64,000 bases of DNA, from positions 124,001-188,000 of the forward strand of contig WSYJ01000014.1 in assembly GCA_020186115.1 (NCBI GenBank). Direction: 5' to 3'. Each line of letters begins with the position of its first letter. Position 1 is the first letter of the stretch. Source of the stretch: Histomonas meleagridis. Its lineage: Eukaryota; Parabasalia; Tritrichomonadida; Dientamoebidae. Shown here one piece after another: positions 28,257-39,072 of this stretch. The notes under the pieces were generated by a model that worked only from the letters and a program-made list of their open reading frames with translations, was not told the origin of the DNA and did no database searches. Both the position numbers and the translations under genes were made by a program.

Positions 28257-30161
28257 ATGCTCCGGTTTTGTCACTGCCTTTGCAGCAAAGAGTATGATGC
28301 TTTGACACGAGTGAGTGCTTGTTACCCTACAGATGGACGTTCGGATCCTGTTGCTGCAAGAGTTCGTGAATTAATTCATTGGGGAACTCATGACATTTCC
28401 AGACTAAGTTCCATTCACGATATCCTTGCAGAAAGGATTCGGCGCGACATTGCTCATAACAAAGTTAATTCAGTTGCTGTTGGAATCAAAATTCTTTGTC
28501 GTTTACTCGAAGATGTCTCAGAGATCAATTTAAACATATCAGATTCACTTACATCATCTATACTATTACTTATCAAGACCAAAAACATAAGTCTTATCGA
28601 GATTGCAAATTGTGCGATAACAATTCTCCTCAAGAATACGCAACAAGTTTCCTTATCCAAGCCAGTTAATTTAATTGTCCGTGAATATCTTAAACTTTGC
28701 AGTGATGAATCCGTTTCTGATGTTGCATATCAATCATTATCAGAAATGATCACTCAAACATCAATTAACCTTATTCCAATCGAAGAGGTTCTTCGAGAAA
28801 TAAAAGATGAGATCGGAAGTAACAACAACGCGAGAGATATTCTTGCTTCACTTGCTAAAAGTACTGTTCCATTATCTCTTCCAACTTTCTCGGAAGCTAT
28901 TTTCCGCTTCTTCGATGAAACTGATATGTGGTCGGACGCCACCGACCTCAGCTCTTTCATGTTGGTACTGTTCACCGAGATGGGCGACGTCTGCACGCCG
29001 CCTTTCTTTCGTCTTTGGCTTGAGCATCTCATCCCTCAAACCGCTGACAACCGCCATTCCCTCACAATTATTACGGTTGCCGGGCGGTTGATGGAAAGCA
29101 TACCAAGCAGCAAATTACTATCAACAACACAGACAGACCCTCTCCTGATGATCTTTTCCTTCATCCTCAAGGTCCCTTCTCTCCAAATTGAAAATAAGAA
29201 GGAGATTTATGATCTTTCATTTAATCTTGCTCGGTCTATTTCTACAAACTTTGATCAATCAGAGCTTGCAAAAGAAGCGCACAGTCAAATATGGAAGACA
29301 CTTCCAGTAGAGACCACATCTGAATATGATGATGATCAAATCGAACTTATATTCAAGTTTGCTACCCTATTCAATGAGGCTATTCCGCATTCCCTCAACA
29401 AGGAGATGGTCAACTCCAGTCTTAATTGTGTTTACAGGTTTCTCATTTCGCGAAAGAAACATGCGGAAATAATTTTCACATCCATTCTTCACCACCTCAA
29501 AAGCCTTATTCGATCTCATAAGTTCTGTCGTTTTGGGTGCGTTCTACCTTTTCTTTTTGCACTCCAAGATTATACAATTCAAAATCACAAGTTAAAAATT
29601 CAACTTCCATTACACACGTTCATCATATGCGCTATGTTTGATGCGGTGAAAGAAGGCCCCTCCAAAATATTACACTATGTCAACGAAATCGCTAAAAAAC
29701 GAATTGAGAGCAAACCGCCGATGATCGATACGACCTTAACGTTCGCCAAGAAGTACTTTCCAAAAGCGAAAAAGCTTAAGAAGTCTTCCAAACTTCCTAA
29801 GGAGATCACGTTGATTGATCTTGACCATGTATTTAATGATGCCGAGTTTCATCGTAAAGAAAAGAAACAATTCAAACAGACAATGATTGATATCGTTAAA
29901 GATGACGATGACGTAGAAACTGAAACTGAAGAAGAAGAAAATGATGAGTTTCATGAGTCCGAAGATATCCCAATGATTGTGTATCAACAAGGTGAAGAAA
30001 GTGGCGAAGAAGAAAATGCAGAAGTTTTGGTCGAGGATAACAGATCAAAGAAGGAAAAAAAGAAGGCAAAGAAGTCCGCGATAAAGAACGCTGTCGTGAT
30101 GGAGTTGAAAGAAGGTGCAGTACTTTCAACAATTCCGAACTTCCAAATTTCAGCTTTGTGA
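28257..30161 (+). CDS. EFR3 homologue, plasma-membrane anchor of the PI4-kinase complex
   Basis: A 634-residue helical-repeat protein. It opens with MLRFCHCLCSKEYDALTRVSACYPTDGR, with Cys5, Cys7 and Cys9 in the position of the palmitoylated cysteine cluster of EFR3, followed by an ARM/HEAT solenoid: RELIHWGTHDISRLSSIHDILAERI..., as in EFR3's LSSPEKLDRIGEYLAQRL-type segment. EFR3 recruits PI4KIIIalpha to the plasma membrane with TTC7 and FAM126. The C-terminal 150 residues are basic and acidic low-complexity (KEKKKAKK, EEEENDEF). A G/C-richer patch lies at about 28915-29110. The partner subunits are not in this window. Confidence 0.75.
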   Translation: MLRFCHCLCSKEYDALTRVSACYPTDGRSDPVAARVRELIHWGTHDISRLSSIHDILAERIRRDIAHNKVNSVAVGIKILCRLLEDVSEINLNISDSLTSSILLLIKTKNISLIEIANCAITILLKNTQQVSLSKPVNLIVREYLKLCSDESVSDVAYQSLSEMITQTSINLIPIEEVLREIKDEIGSNNNARDILASLAKSTVPLSLPTFSEAIFRFFDETDMWSDATDLSSFMLVLFTEMGDVCTPPFFRLWLEHLIPQTADNRHSLTIITVAGRLMESIPSSKLLSTTQTDPLLMIFSFILKVPSLQIENKKEIYDLSFNLARSISTNFDQSELAKEAHSQIWKTLPVETTSEYDDDQIELIFKFATLFNEAIPHSLNKEMVNSSLNCVYRFLISRKKHAEIIFTSILHHLKSLIRSHKFCRFGCVLPFLFALQDYTIQNHKLKIQLPLHTFIICAMFDAVKEGPSKILHYVNEIAKKRIESKPPMIDTTLTFAKKYFPKAKKLKKSSKLPKEITLIDLDHVFNDAEFHRKEKKQFKQTMIDIVKDDDDVETETEEEENDEFHESEDIPMIVYQQGEESGEEENAEVLVEDNRSKKEKKKAKKSAIKNAVVMELKEGAVLSTIPNFQISAL

Positions 30162-30607
30162 ATAAACATTTGATTGGTCAATTTTTGATAAAGCACTCAA
30201 TTTATTGGATTTGTTTGATTTTTTGAGCAAAAGTGAGTTTTTAATTAAAGCAAAAAGATAAACATTTTGGATATCATTTTACAACATGGATGACCTCATC
30301 AAAAAATTCCATATGCCTCATATCTTTAGTTAGTTCTTCTGATAATTAAATGAAATATAAAGATTACAAATTTATAACAATTTTATGTTCAATCATCATT
30401 TCAATAAGATAGTGTGATTCATAAGTGAATTTGTTAGTAAGTAAATTTGCAAATACTTAAATATTTTTAATATGTATTTTAGATTTTCTTCTAATTTTTC
30501 AATGAATATGCAAAAATGGTGAAAATTTATCGTTTGGGGTGTACCTTTGATATCCACTTTTTGATACGTTTATCTATCGATCATTACCAGCTCATTAGCC
30601 AAATATC
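30162..30607. other. Intergenic, no gene seen
   Basis: AT-rich spacer ending in the promoter of the PDI gene. No feature besides its initiator was recognised. Confidence 0.35.
30592..30596 (+). promoter_or_regulatory. Initiator (Inr) TCATT of the PDI gene
   Basis: TCATT with the presumed +1 A at 30594, 14 nt upstream of the ATG at 30608. It matches TCAYW. Confidence 0.45.
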
Positions 30608-31630
30608 ATGATATTCTGCATCTTTTTGTTCATTGAGCAATATGCTTTTCCATACTTTGTGCTTACCCCAGAGAACTTTAACAGAACAATCAATAATCCA
30701 ATTCCAACAATTGTTCGCTATTATTCAGCACATCGACGTTATTCTCTTGCTCTTGATGAACAATACGATATCCTATCTCAGATGTTTGAAGGCGTTGATG
30801 GCATTCGTGTTGCTGTCATGAATTGTGGAAAGTATCGTCATTTTTGTTATGAACAAGGCATATCAATGACTCCTGTTGTCAAGCTTTACACACAAGATGC
30901 TGTTCACACGTATGACGGTGGTATGTCACATGAATCTATTGCCAGATGGGCCACTGCAATAACAGGAGTTCATCCAATTGAAATCATCCAAACACTTCTT
31001 CAACCCAATGGCCGTGTATTCAAAGAGCTTCTTAACAAGACCCATTGCGTTTTTGTTATGTTTTACAATCCATGGTGTGTTTCATGCAAGAAATTTTTAC
31101 CTTCAATGCGTGAAGTAGCCGAAGCTTTCAAGTATGATGATCGAGTTCAGATTGTAGCCAATGATGTTGACCTTTACAAGTTCTACAATTGGGATTATGA
31201 TCTCAAATTATTCCCTGATCTTCGACTTTATTGTCACGATGAGTCAGATTACATTACATACAGTGGGAAGAAGACCGCTGAAGATCTCATAGACTTCATT
31301 AACGATTATTGCGGAACACAACGCGGTCTTAACGGTCGCCTCAATAGTGAAGCAGGAATTATTGATGAGGTATCACAGACAGTTGAAGACTTTATCACCA
31401 AAGGAAAGAAACAAATGTACTTAAACGAGATGAAACAAGTCGAAGGAACGAAATATTACCAATGGGTGATGGAAGAAATCATTCAAAAGGGCGAAAAATT
31501 TGTTGCAGAAGAAAGAGAAAGATTAAACAAATTACTCGACTCTGGAACATTAGCACCGGATAAAATAGATGAATTCCAGATCAGAGTCAACATTTTGGGC
31601 GTGTTCGCTTCGTATATAGATGATGAGTGA
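30608..31630 (+). CDS. Protein disulfide isomerase-like protein (two thioredoxin folds plus ERp29c-like end)
   Basis: A 340-residue secretory-pathway protein. A short hydrophobic N terminus (MIFCIFLFIEQYAF) acts as signal. The first thioredoxin fold (about 20-120) has lost its active site: the place of WCGHC is taken by YYSAHRRYS, though the cis-proline TPV is kept. The second fold carries PWCVSC (Cys157, Cys160) and a cis-Pro in LFPDLRLY. Residues about 245-335 are helical and resemble the ERp29 C-terminal domain found in plant and Dictyostelium PDIs. The end, SYIDDE, is not a KDEL-type signal, so ER retention would need another mechanism. One active site suggests limited oxidase or reductase activity. 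Confidence 0.85.
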   Translation: MIFCIFLFIEQYAFPYFVLTPENFNRTINNPIPTIVRYYSAHRRYSLALDEQYDILSQMFEGVDGIRVAVMNCGKYRHFCYEQGISMTPVVKLYTQDAVHTYDGGMSHESIARWATAITGVHPIEIIQTLLQPNGRVFKELLNKTHCVFVMFYNPWCVSCKKFLPSMREVAEAFKYDDRVQIVANDVDLYKFYNWDYDLKLFPDLRLYCHDESDYITYSGKKTAEDLIDFINDYCGTQRGLNGRLNSEAGIIDEVSQTVEDFITKGKKQMYLNEMKQVEGTKYYQWVMEEIIQKGEKFVAEERERLNKLLDSGTLAPDKIDEFQIRVNILGVFASYIDDE

Positions 31631-31814
31631 ATATATTTCAATAAAAAATGTATTTGGAAATTTAATATATATACAACGAAATTTATAGCAATGAACGTAA
31701 TTATAAATGCTGAGCTTATCTATAGAAGTAATCTCTTTTGTTAAATTAATGATATCTTTGAATATGAATAAATTAGAATCATGATCACTTACACAAGTAT
31801 AACTCCTTCTTCCC

Positions 31815-32045
31815 AAGACAACAAATGTTTAAAACATTTAACTGATCCAAAAAATGCTGCATAATCAAGTAATGAAACATTTTATTTATTAATAAAAGAA
31901 CATCTTTCATAAAGTGATGGTTTAATTATTTGATCTAAATCAAAATCATTTTGCAAAGATATTTCTTGAGGTTTTTCGATTTCATCATTTCGAATTATTT
32001 TCGCAATTTCATTTGGATTAACTCCTTCTTTACATATTAAACCAA
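31815..32045 (-). pseudogene. Fragment of a DUF3447-ankyrin gene
   Basis: The minus strand reads CKEGVNPNEIAKIIRNDEIEKPQEISLQNDFDLDQIIKPSLYERCSFINK, then a stop, then NVSLLDYAAFFGSVKCFKHLL, matching the intact relative at 60.9-63.8 kb. The N-terminal domain and ankyrin array are gone. It carries an in-frame stop (TAA within NK*NVSL). Confidence 0.75.
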
Positions 32046-32502
32046 ATATCTATATTGTGAGCAAACAGCATTTATAACTATTGAATAGTTGAGAAAAAAA
32101 TCATAAAAAAACCAATCAAAGAAACTGTTTATTACAATTAATTACTGAATTTGAAATAATCATTCACTAAATAGATTGAATTGTAAAAGAATCATTGATT
32201 ACAATATCGGTTCGTATTCTAATATTTTTTAGTCAATATTTACAAATAATCTAATAAAACTATTTTTATTAAAAAAGCAAACTTCTATTCATTCCAAATG
32301 TGATAAATGGTTGTGTTAATTTTGTATCACCACTTTTTGTGATACAAATTCTGAGTCTGTACGTTAAGCGAAACTTCTGAGCTTTACATCGCCTTTTTCG
32401 GCATTTTCAACTACCTTTAACCGTAAAGTTTAATTCAATTCCCAAAATTTCCCAAATTTTCCCTCTCAATTTTTCAGTGCCGTATTCAGTTTGTTCTTTG
32501 GC
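32046..32502. other. Intergenic, no gene seen
   Basis: AT-rich spacer upstream of the phosphatase gene. Near 32470 there are several TCA-containing sequences (TCAAT, TCAGT), none an exact TCAYW. Confidence 0.35.
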
Positions 32503-33531
32503 ATGCAACAGCTCGAACTCAAGGAGATTGTCTTTCAGATCATCATGAGTTACCAAAGAAATGAATCTCACTGCTTTCAAGTGCTGCAAGACCCAAAGAT
32601 CAAACAACTCATCAAATCTGCGACATCGCAGTTTGATCGAGAACCAATCCTTAAAACTCTAAACGGGTCGTTTGTAGTTGTTGGTGATCTTCACGGTGAC
32701 CTTGGCTGCCTGTTTAGAGTTTTCCAAAGATTTGGATATCCCCCTGATACCTCTTATGTTTTTCTTGGTGATTACGTTGACAGGGGAAAAAATTCTTTGG
32801 AAGTCATTATTCTTTTGTTATCGATTAAACTGCTATTTCCCGATAATATTCATCTTCTTAGGGGAAATCATGAATCGAAACAGACAACAAAAAAGTATGG
32901 CTTTCGCAGTGATTGCGAAGCTTTTATTGATAACAGATCATATCGGCTATTTTTAAAATGTTTTTCTTATATGCCGTTAGCCGCTATAATAAACAATTCT
33001 ATATTCTGCGTTCACGGCGGAATTTCGCAGGGTATAACCGAAGTTGCTGAAATAGAGCAACTTCAAAGACCAATTAACAGATTTAACAATGAGATATTTG
33101 TTGACTTATTATGGAGTGACCCAAGCGAAGAAATTGATTTTTTCGATGAGGGCGAAAGAGGTATTGGACATCTCTTTGGGGCAGAGGCTTTAGATCAATT
33201 TCTTCAAGACAATAATTTCAAGATGCTAATTCGTGGCCACGAATGCCCGCAACAGGGCTACTGTTATTCTTTTAAGAACAGAAACTGTTTAACTGTTTTC
33301 TCTGCAACAAATTACTGCAGTCAGTCAAATGATTCATCTGTTGCCGTAATCAACGGAGAAAATGTGGACGTTGTTTTGTTCCAATATAAATGTCAAAACG
33401 ACAGTAAACACATTATATTAACACCCGATTGGATCAAAGGCGAATTTGAAATGAAAGATCCAATCGACCAATCTATTGTGCATGAACTTCTAAGTCCAAC
33501 ACTTGGAACAATCCCCACAATTATTATATAG
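32503..33531 (+). CDS. PPP-family serine/threonine protein phosphatase
   Basis: A 342-residue catalytic subunit of the PP1/PP2A superfamily. Metal-binding signatures are all present: GDLHG (61-65; GDIHG in most relatives), GDYVDRG (89-95), RGNHES (120-125), then HGGIS, LLWSDP and RGHE. SATNYCSQSNDSS corresponds to the beta12-beta13 loop (SAPNYC in PP1). There is no N- or C-terminal regulatory domain and no PP2A-type C-terminal tail; the end is GTIPTIII. I start at ATG 32503 since the longer frame begins at a TTG. It is probably a divergent trichomonad-specific paralogue; substrates cannot be inferred. Confidence 0.93.
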   Translation: MQQLELKEIVFQIIMSYQRNESHCFQVLQDPKIKQLIKSATSQFDREPILKTLNGSFVVVGDLHGDLGCLFRVFQRFGYPPDTSYVFLGDYVDRGKNSLEVIILLLSIKLLFPDNIHLLRGNHESKQTTKKYGFRSDCEAFIDNRSYRLFLKCFSYMPLAAIINNSIFCVHGGISQGITEVAEIEQLQRPINRFNNEIFVDLLWSDPSEEIDFFDEGERGIGHLFGAEALDQFLQDNNFKMLIRGHECPQQGYCYSFKNRNCLTVFSATNYCSQSNDSSVAVINGENVDVVLFQYKCQNDSKHIILTPDWIKGEFEMKDPIDQSIVHELLSPTLGTIPTIII

Positions 33532-34464
33532 ATAGATAAATAAATATAGAATTCAAGCATCTCAGGATGTAATCAAACGGAACTTTAATGCGGCAGAAAT
33601 TGAATGATAGCCGCTGAAAATAAACTTTTTAATTTAAATAAACGAATTATTTTGAATCTGTTTCGGTTATTTAAATGTGTACACATTTCAAACTGTTTGA
33701 ATACTTATCGTATTTTTATGACGACAGTTGCATGTGAAATTTTGTTTTGTGTTGAAATCGATCGTTTTGGATTGGCTGCCTTTGGTGCAATCACATAATT
33801 TTGCCATCATCATCAATAACCTATTATTATGTTCAGCTACTATTGAAAACGCAGGTGATTCAATTCTAACAGCGAACTCTATGAACAATTGGATAAGGGG
33901 ACACCAGAACGTTTTTTTTTCGCTTTAAATTAATTAGTTTGGACTTAAAATTCAAGTAAACTATCGAATTAAAGTGAAAATGGAATTATATAAAATGATT
34001 TAAATATAATAGGCCATTATTTTTACAAAAAATATATATAAATTCACAAAAAGGGCCGTGCAATGTTGGTTCTTATAAAAATATCTTTTGTAGAAATGAA
34101 TTTGTTGATTTAAAACATGTTTTTCATTCAAGTAAAAATTACTATTCTTTTCTGTAAGAATAAATTGTAGCGTATGCATTAAACAAATATTAATCAACAG
34201 ATTTGAAAGTTTATTAATTTTATATTTAAATAATTTTTATGAGCATAAAATGGCATATTCGGATATACAAATTTTTTGATTCAATTTTCATGGGCGCAAT
34301 CCGTTAAAAAATTAAAAAAAATTCTTTTTCTGAGTATAAAGTAGTCAATATTTTAATGCATGTGACCGTTTTAGCTGTGGAAATACGTTATAAGCGATAG
34401 CCCTCCCTTAACGATCGATTGCTTTCGAAATGATTTGACTTCGTGCATCGTTTTACAGTTTAAT
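33532..34464. other. Intergenic, no gene seen
   Basis: AT-rich spacer of about 0.9 kb. Short overlapping frames on both strands carry no recognisable protein. No RNA gene was seen. Confidence 0.35.
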
Positions 34465-36108
34465 ATGCTGCAAATGATTATCGTACCAAGTATATTGATA
34501 GTTACATTTGGCAGAGATGCTTCATGTATTGCAAATAATTCAGATTTACATCAATCAAATTTTAAAATTTCGAAAGATTTTTTTCGATACTTCAAACACA
34601 ATAAAACACAAAATAATCTATTAGAAGAAAAAAACAAAAAAGTGTATGATAAGTATAACAAAAATTCTTTTTCTAACTTACAAACATCTAATTTAAATGA
34701 AAATTTTCGTTTAATTTTCAACAAAAATAATGATAAAATCGATGACATTGATATACAAATGAATAATAGGAACGAAAAACATCTTGCGGCAGACGATACA
34801 ATTTCGTTTGAGCTTATTTCTTATGGAAGATTCCAAAACGGTGACAAATTTGGCTTTACAATTGTTGATGCACCCAGGAGTGACATGGAACTTAAGTACA
34901 TAAATAAGCAATGCACTTGGAGTAATGATATGATACGAACTGGTATTTATTTTGAAGATCGAGATGAAACAATAACCTTTTCTGTATATTATCCATATTT
35001 TTCAGATGTGAATTCACAAGGATATAAAATTATTAATACTAATGTAGTGCAAACATCATCAGCAAAGGAACAATTAAACATCCTTGCAGGCGAAACATTT
35101 ACTTATTACGGAATGGAAAGAACTCAAATTCAAGTGTATACGATAACGCCAATTCTTGAAATTACAATTCAACTTGGATCTGGATTCGATCCGAATGAAA
35201 TATCATCAACGAATTGGCGATTTTATATTAGTGGATTAAAGCACGAAGGCACATTTAATGTTAAGACACGTGCAGTCAGTGCTGATTCCAATGCAAGTAT
35301 TATCAATGATTATGAAATTACGAATGGAGAATATACGAATGATGTTTCACGAGGCACAAGAGTTTATAATGTATATGCTCTTGCACAAAAATATGAAGAA
35401 TTAACACTTAAAGCAACAATAAATGGAGAAACATTTTATAAACGATATGATTCTGCTGAAATTAAAACTCTATACATATATCATTATAATTTTACTTTGA
35501 TTAAACCAACAAATACATTTACTAAGTCGAATTCATTTACTAAATCAAATACATTTACTAAATCAAATACATTTTATGAAACATTTCTAAACAGTGAATC
35601 TTTAACTTATTCATTTGTATTAATTCAAACTATAACAAATACGAAAACACTTCTTATTAATACATTTTTTTCGCAATCATTATATTTAACATTTAGTAAT
35701 TTAAATCGTTATTTCACGTATTCAGAATTCATATTTTATAAATATACAATTATTCAATATTTAATTTCATATTCATTTTATTCGAAATATTATTTTATTA
35801 TCAACGAAAACGAAGAAAATGTTCAAAATGATAATGAACATAATATTATTATAATTATTTGTGTTGTTATTATTGTTATAATCATTGTTTGTTTTATTCT
35901 TATTCTTTATATTTATCGCCGAAAACATCAAAAAAATTCACCATCATTTGACGAAAACGAAATGAACGAAGAAAATGACAAAAATTATCAAAATGAAGAA
36001 AATGTTATCGATCACAAAATCATAAACATTCACATGAATCATATTGAAGAAGATCCATTTGCGAATGATTTCCAAGATAATGAATTTGATAATCACATTC
36101 AAATATAA
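34465..36108 (+). CDS. Type I surface protein with SNTF stalk and acidic DPF tail, unknown ectodomain
   Basis: About 547 residues. A signal peptide (MLQMIIVPSILIVTFGRDA) is followed by a Lys/Asn-rich region and an all-beta ectodomain (about 100-350) that I do not recognise. Three copies of TKSN(S/T)F at about 360-380 start a stalk. A transmembrane helix lies at about 458-483, then a basic/acidic tail that ends IEEDPFANDFQDNEFDNHIQI. From the stalk onward it is clearly related to the BspA-like protein at 46.4 kb (SEF-I-YY-Y and FYS-Y segments plus the tail). The frame extends to a TTG at 34435; the ATG at 34465 gives the clean signal peptide. Role unknown; a receptor or adhesin is plausible. 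Confidence 0.75.
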   Translation: MLQMIIVPSILIVTFGRDASCIANNSDLHQSNFKISKDFFRYFKHNKTQNNLLEEKNKKVYDKYNKNSFSNLQTSNLNENFRLIFNKNNDKIDDIDIQMNNRNEKHLAADDTISFELISYGRFQNGDKFGFTIVDAPRSDMELKYINKQCTWSNDMIRTGIYFEDRDETITFSVYYPYFSDVNSQGYKIINTNVVQTSSAKEQLNILAGETFTYYGMERTQIQVYTITPILEITIQLGSGFDPNEISSTNWRFYISGLKHEGTFNVKTRAVSADSNASIINDYEITNGEYTNDVSRGTRVYNVYALAQKYEELTLKATINGETFYKRYDSAEIKTLYIYHYNFTLIKPTNTFTKSNSFTKSNTFTKSNTFYETFLNSESLTYSFVLIQTITNTKTLLINTFFSQSLYLTFSNLNRYFTYSEFIFYKYTIIQYLISYSFYSKYYFIINENEENVQNDNEHNIIIIICVVIIVIIIVCFILILYIYRRKHQKNSPSFDENEMNEENDKNYQNEENVIDHKIINIHMNHIEEDPFANDFQDNEFDNHIQI

Positions 36109-36790
36109 ATAATTTTTAATTATATCATTCATCAATGTTTATATAAATTATGAATTTCTTTATTTGACATATTCTTTACACAGTCGAATTCATTATCATT
36201 TTTATTTAATTTTTACTAAATATAACAAATTCTGTTTTACATTTAATGTTAACATTGAAATATTAAAATATTTTCGCACATTCAAAAACGATAGATATTA
36301 ATGCAGCATTTTTGAGGTTGTTACGAATATTCTCAAAACTGTTTGAAGTGATCAAATTGGTAAAAATATATCAAACTTATTATGTACATTTCATAAAACT
36401 CTCGTAAATTTCAAATGGTGAATGAAAATTGAAGATATTAAAACTTGAATATATTTTTATGTTTGATATGGTAAATTTGAATAAATTCTTTATTCGAGCC
36501 AAATAGTTTTATATCATTTTTTTTTTTCTGTCTGATAATTTCACCTTAAATTATTCGATTGATTTCTATGGTTATCGTAACAACTGCAGAGGAGAAGAAT
36601 CCAAATTCACACATCTCAAAGATAATGTCAAAGAATCGTTCATATAGTGAAGAAAAAACAACAATTGTTGTGATTTCATTGACAATGTTCGAAAATCGAG
36701 GTGTAGAAGAAAAAGAAAGAAGAAGCAACTAATTTTATTCAAAATGACATTAATAACGGAAAATATTACAAAATAATCACTTAAGTAAAT
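36109..36790. other. Intergenic, no gene seen
   Basis: AT-rich spacer between converging genes. A T-tract near 36517 is the only notable sequence. Confidence 0.35.
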
Positions 36791-38374
36791 TTAGTAAAAC
36801 GCTAATGGTGTATCAAACAAAGAAGTTGTTTCTTGATAATTAAATGTATTTGTATTTTCTGTTTTATCTGTTTCTTCTGTTTTTATTTCTGTTATTGTTG
36901 TATTTTGAGGATTTGTTTCATTTTCACTAAAATCAATTCCATCAACTTCAAATTCCATTGCGCATTTATTATTCAATGATTTTTCTAAATATTCAATCAT
37001 ATGCATATTTTCTTCTTCTGTCTTTTTCATTTCTTCATTAAGTGTTTCTAAAGATTTACATTTGTTTTCTAAATTTGTTATTTTTTCTTGTTGATGTTGC
37101 ATTTCAACTTTATAAGCTTTAATTGTTTCTTGTAGCCGTGCTTGTTCGATTTCTATTTGCTTTTTTTCTTGCATTTGTTTCTCCCATTCTGCTTTTCTTT
37201 CATTATGATGTTGTACTAATTTTTTAATATCTTCTTGATGTTTAGCAATTACTTTTCTTGATTTCTCGGCTATCCAATCACGTTCTGAAGCGCGTTGCTT
37301 TTGTTCTTGAAGTGATTCTTTGCATTGTTGTAGTTCTTGTTCTTTTGCCTTAAGTTCTTCTCTAAGATCTTTCAAAAGTTGATCATTTTGATCTATAATT
37401 ACATTCTTTTGCTGATGATTTTCTTCAATTGTTTGTAATTTCGTTTGTAATGTCGCAACTTCTGTTTGTAATTTGGTGTTTTCAGTCATTATATTTTTGT
37501 TTGTTTGTTGAGTTTCTTTAATTATTTGATCTTTTTCTTGTTGAGAATCTTTGAGTGTTGCGATTTGTTTCTCAAGAGAATTAATCTTTTCTTCTTCTCG
37601 CTCATGTTGCGCAACTAATTGATGTTTTTCTTCTAAAAGTTTTTGATATTGTGTTTGCATATTTTCTTGTTCCTTTTGATATTGATCTGATATAATTTGT
37701 GATTGTTTTTCATACTTTTGTTGTTGCTCCTTTTGGGATTCTTCATGTAAATGTTGAAGTTCTTCTATTTTGTTCTCATATTCTTGTTTAATTTGTTGTA
37801 TTTGTTCTTTGTATTTGAGCTTTTGTTCATTTAACTTTTCTTCTTTATCATCAAGCTCATGAGCAAAGTCAGCTGTATGATTTTGAATTTGTAATTCAAG
37901 TTTTTTTATTTGTTCCTGGCTTTGTTCATATGATTTTTTGTAAAATTTTGTTTCCTTTGCTAGATGATTTTTTAATCTTGCATCAGACGCAGGAATTAAT
38001 GTAACACGAATGTGAGTAAGTAAAGAAATTCTTGTCATTTGTTGCAACAACAATTGTGGTTGATCATAATTTTTACAGTCTATTACTGCTTTATAGTCGT
38101 CACTGCTTTGACATTGTGATAATATATCAAAAAGAGAATTTGGAAATGATGTAAATTCACAAAATAATTGTAATCTTTCTCTAAGATTTGGAAATTCATT
38201 TGATTTTAAGCGATAATCAAATAATAAAAGAGGATTTTTCGGATCAGTGATTTGTAATTCAAATTCTCCACCAGCTGGTATTGTTTTAGAAAACAAATAA
38301 AAAAGATCACGAACTAGAATTGTACCATCTTCTTGAACAATTTCTGTTCGCACGGTAATTTGTTTGTTGGACAT
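36791..38374 (-). CDS. SAS-6, centriole/basal-body cartwheel protein
   Basis: A 527-residue protein. Residues 1-140 match the SAS-6 head: LQITDPKNPLLLFDYRLKSNEF, LQLFCEFTSFPNSLFDILSQC and the closing LLTHIRVTLIPASDARLKNHLAKE (SAS-6s read LTHLSLKFLPGNDAEIKKYLA-like here). Residues about 141-465 are an uninterrupted coiled coil that dimerises. The last 60 residues are a Thr/Glu/Asn-rich tail. SAS-6 sets the ninefold symmetry of basal bodies, which fits a flagellate with several. ATG at 38374. The head's exposed hydrophobic residue for head-head oligomers cannot be assigned without alignment. Confidence 0.87.
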   Translation of the reverse strand: MSNKQITVRTEIVQEDGTILVRDLFYLFSKTIPAGGEFELQITDPKNPLLLFDYRLKSNEFPNLRERLQLFCEFTSFPNSLFDILSQCQSSDDYKAVIDCKNYDQPQLLLQQMTRISLLTHIRVTLIPASDARLKNHLAKETKFYKKSYEQSQEQIKKLELQIQNHTADFAHELDDKEEKLNEQKLKYKEQIQQIKQEYENKIEELQHLHEESQKEQQQKYEKQSQIISDQYQKEQENMQTQYQKLLEEKHQLVAQHEREEEKINSLEKQIATLKDSQQEKDQIIKETQQTNKNIMTENTKLQTEVATLQTKLQTIEENHQQKNVIIDQNDQLLKDLREELKAKEQELQQCKESLQEQKQRASERDWIAEKSRKVIAKHQEDIKKLVQHHNERKAEWEKQMQEKKQIEIEQARLQETIKAYKVEMQHQQEKITNLENKCKSLETLNEEMKKTEEENMHMIEYLEKSLNNKCAMEFEVDGIDFSENETNPQNTTITEIKTEETDKTENTNTFNYQETTSLFDTPLAFY

Positions 38375-39072
38375 ATTTTCGTGTGCCTAAACGTACAGTA
38401 TTCAATATGAGTCGTTGCACTTTTTCTATCGGTATTATTTGCAAATAACGTATTTTTAAATGAACCATTGTACTTGTTTCTCGAAATAAGTTATTTATTC
38501 GGCTCGACTTAACATAAATTCTAAGAAATAAAACAACAAAATAATACCAAGATGTTTACATTCTCAAAAATAATTAATTAATTTACATTATAAGCTTAGT
38601 CACAAGCAAAAGCCATAAATATTTTATTCTTATTATAGCATTCATTTTTATTTCTTTAGTGTTTGCCATAAATTCCATGTTTACAAGACAAAGAATTGTT
38701 TACTTATAATTCATTAAGTTCAGGAACTCAACTATTTTTTTATCAATGAAGTTAACATAGTACCTAAAACATTTAATCAATACATTTTAAAAGCATACGA
38801 CAAATTAAATTACTGAAAAATTCCTCACAGCACGCATGTGTTTGAATCACTTAAAACGCTAATAAATACACGACAAATAAATAGACAAATAATTTCTTAC
38901 TTATATTAATATATACACTTGATCAAGTGTCGCGTCTAAATATGAAATTTGAGTCAAATAGATTTTATTTATTAATCAGAAAAAGATGAAAAAGGAATAT
39001 AATTATATGTACACTAAGCACAACTGCTTCGATCATTGAGTAAATAATATCGATTGTCTTGAAAAAACAAAA
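38375..39072. other. Intergenic, no gene seen
   Basis: AT-rich spacer between two minus-strand genes. A TCATA (Inr-like) lies about 36 nt upstream of the SAS-6 start; otherwise no feature was recognised. Confidence 0.35.

Noticed and set aside
28754-29091. Frames of 60-94 codons within the EFR3 gene on both strands
   Set aside because: Shadows produced by the G/C-richer patch of the EFR3 coding region, where stops are rarer.
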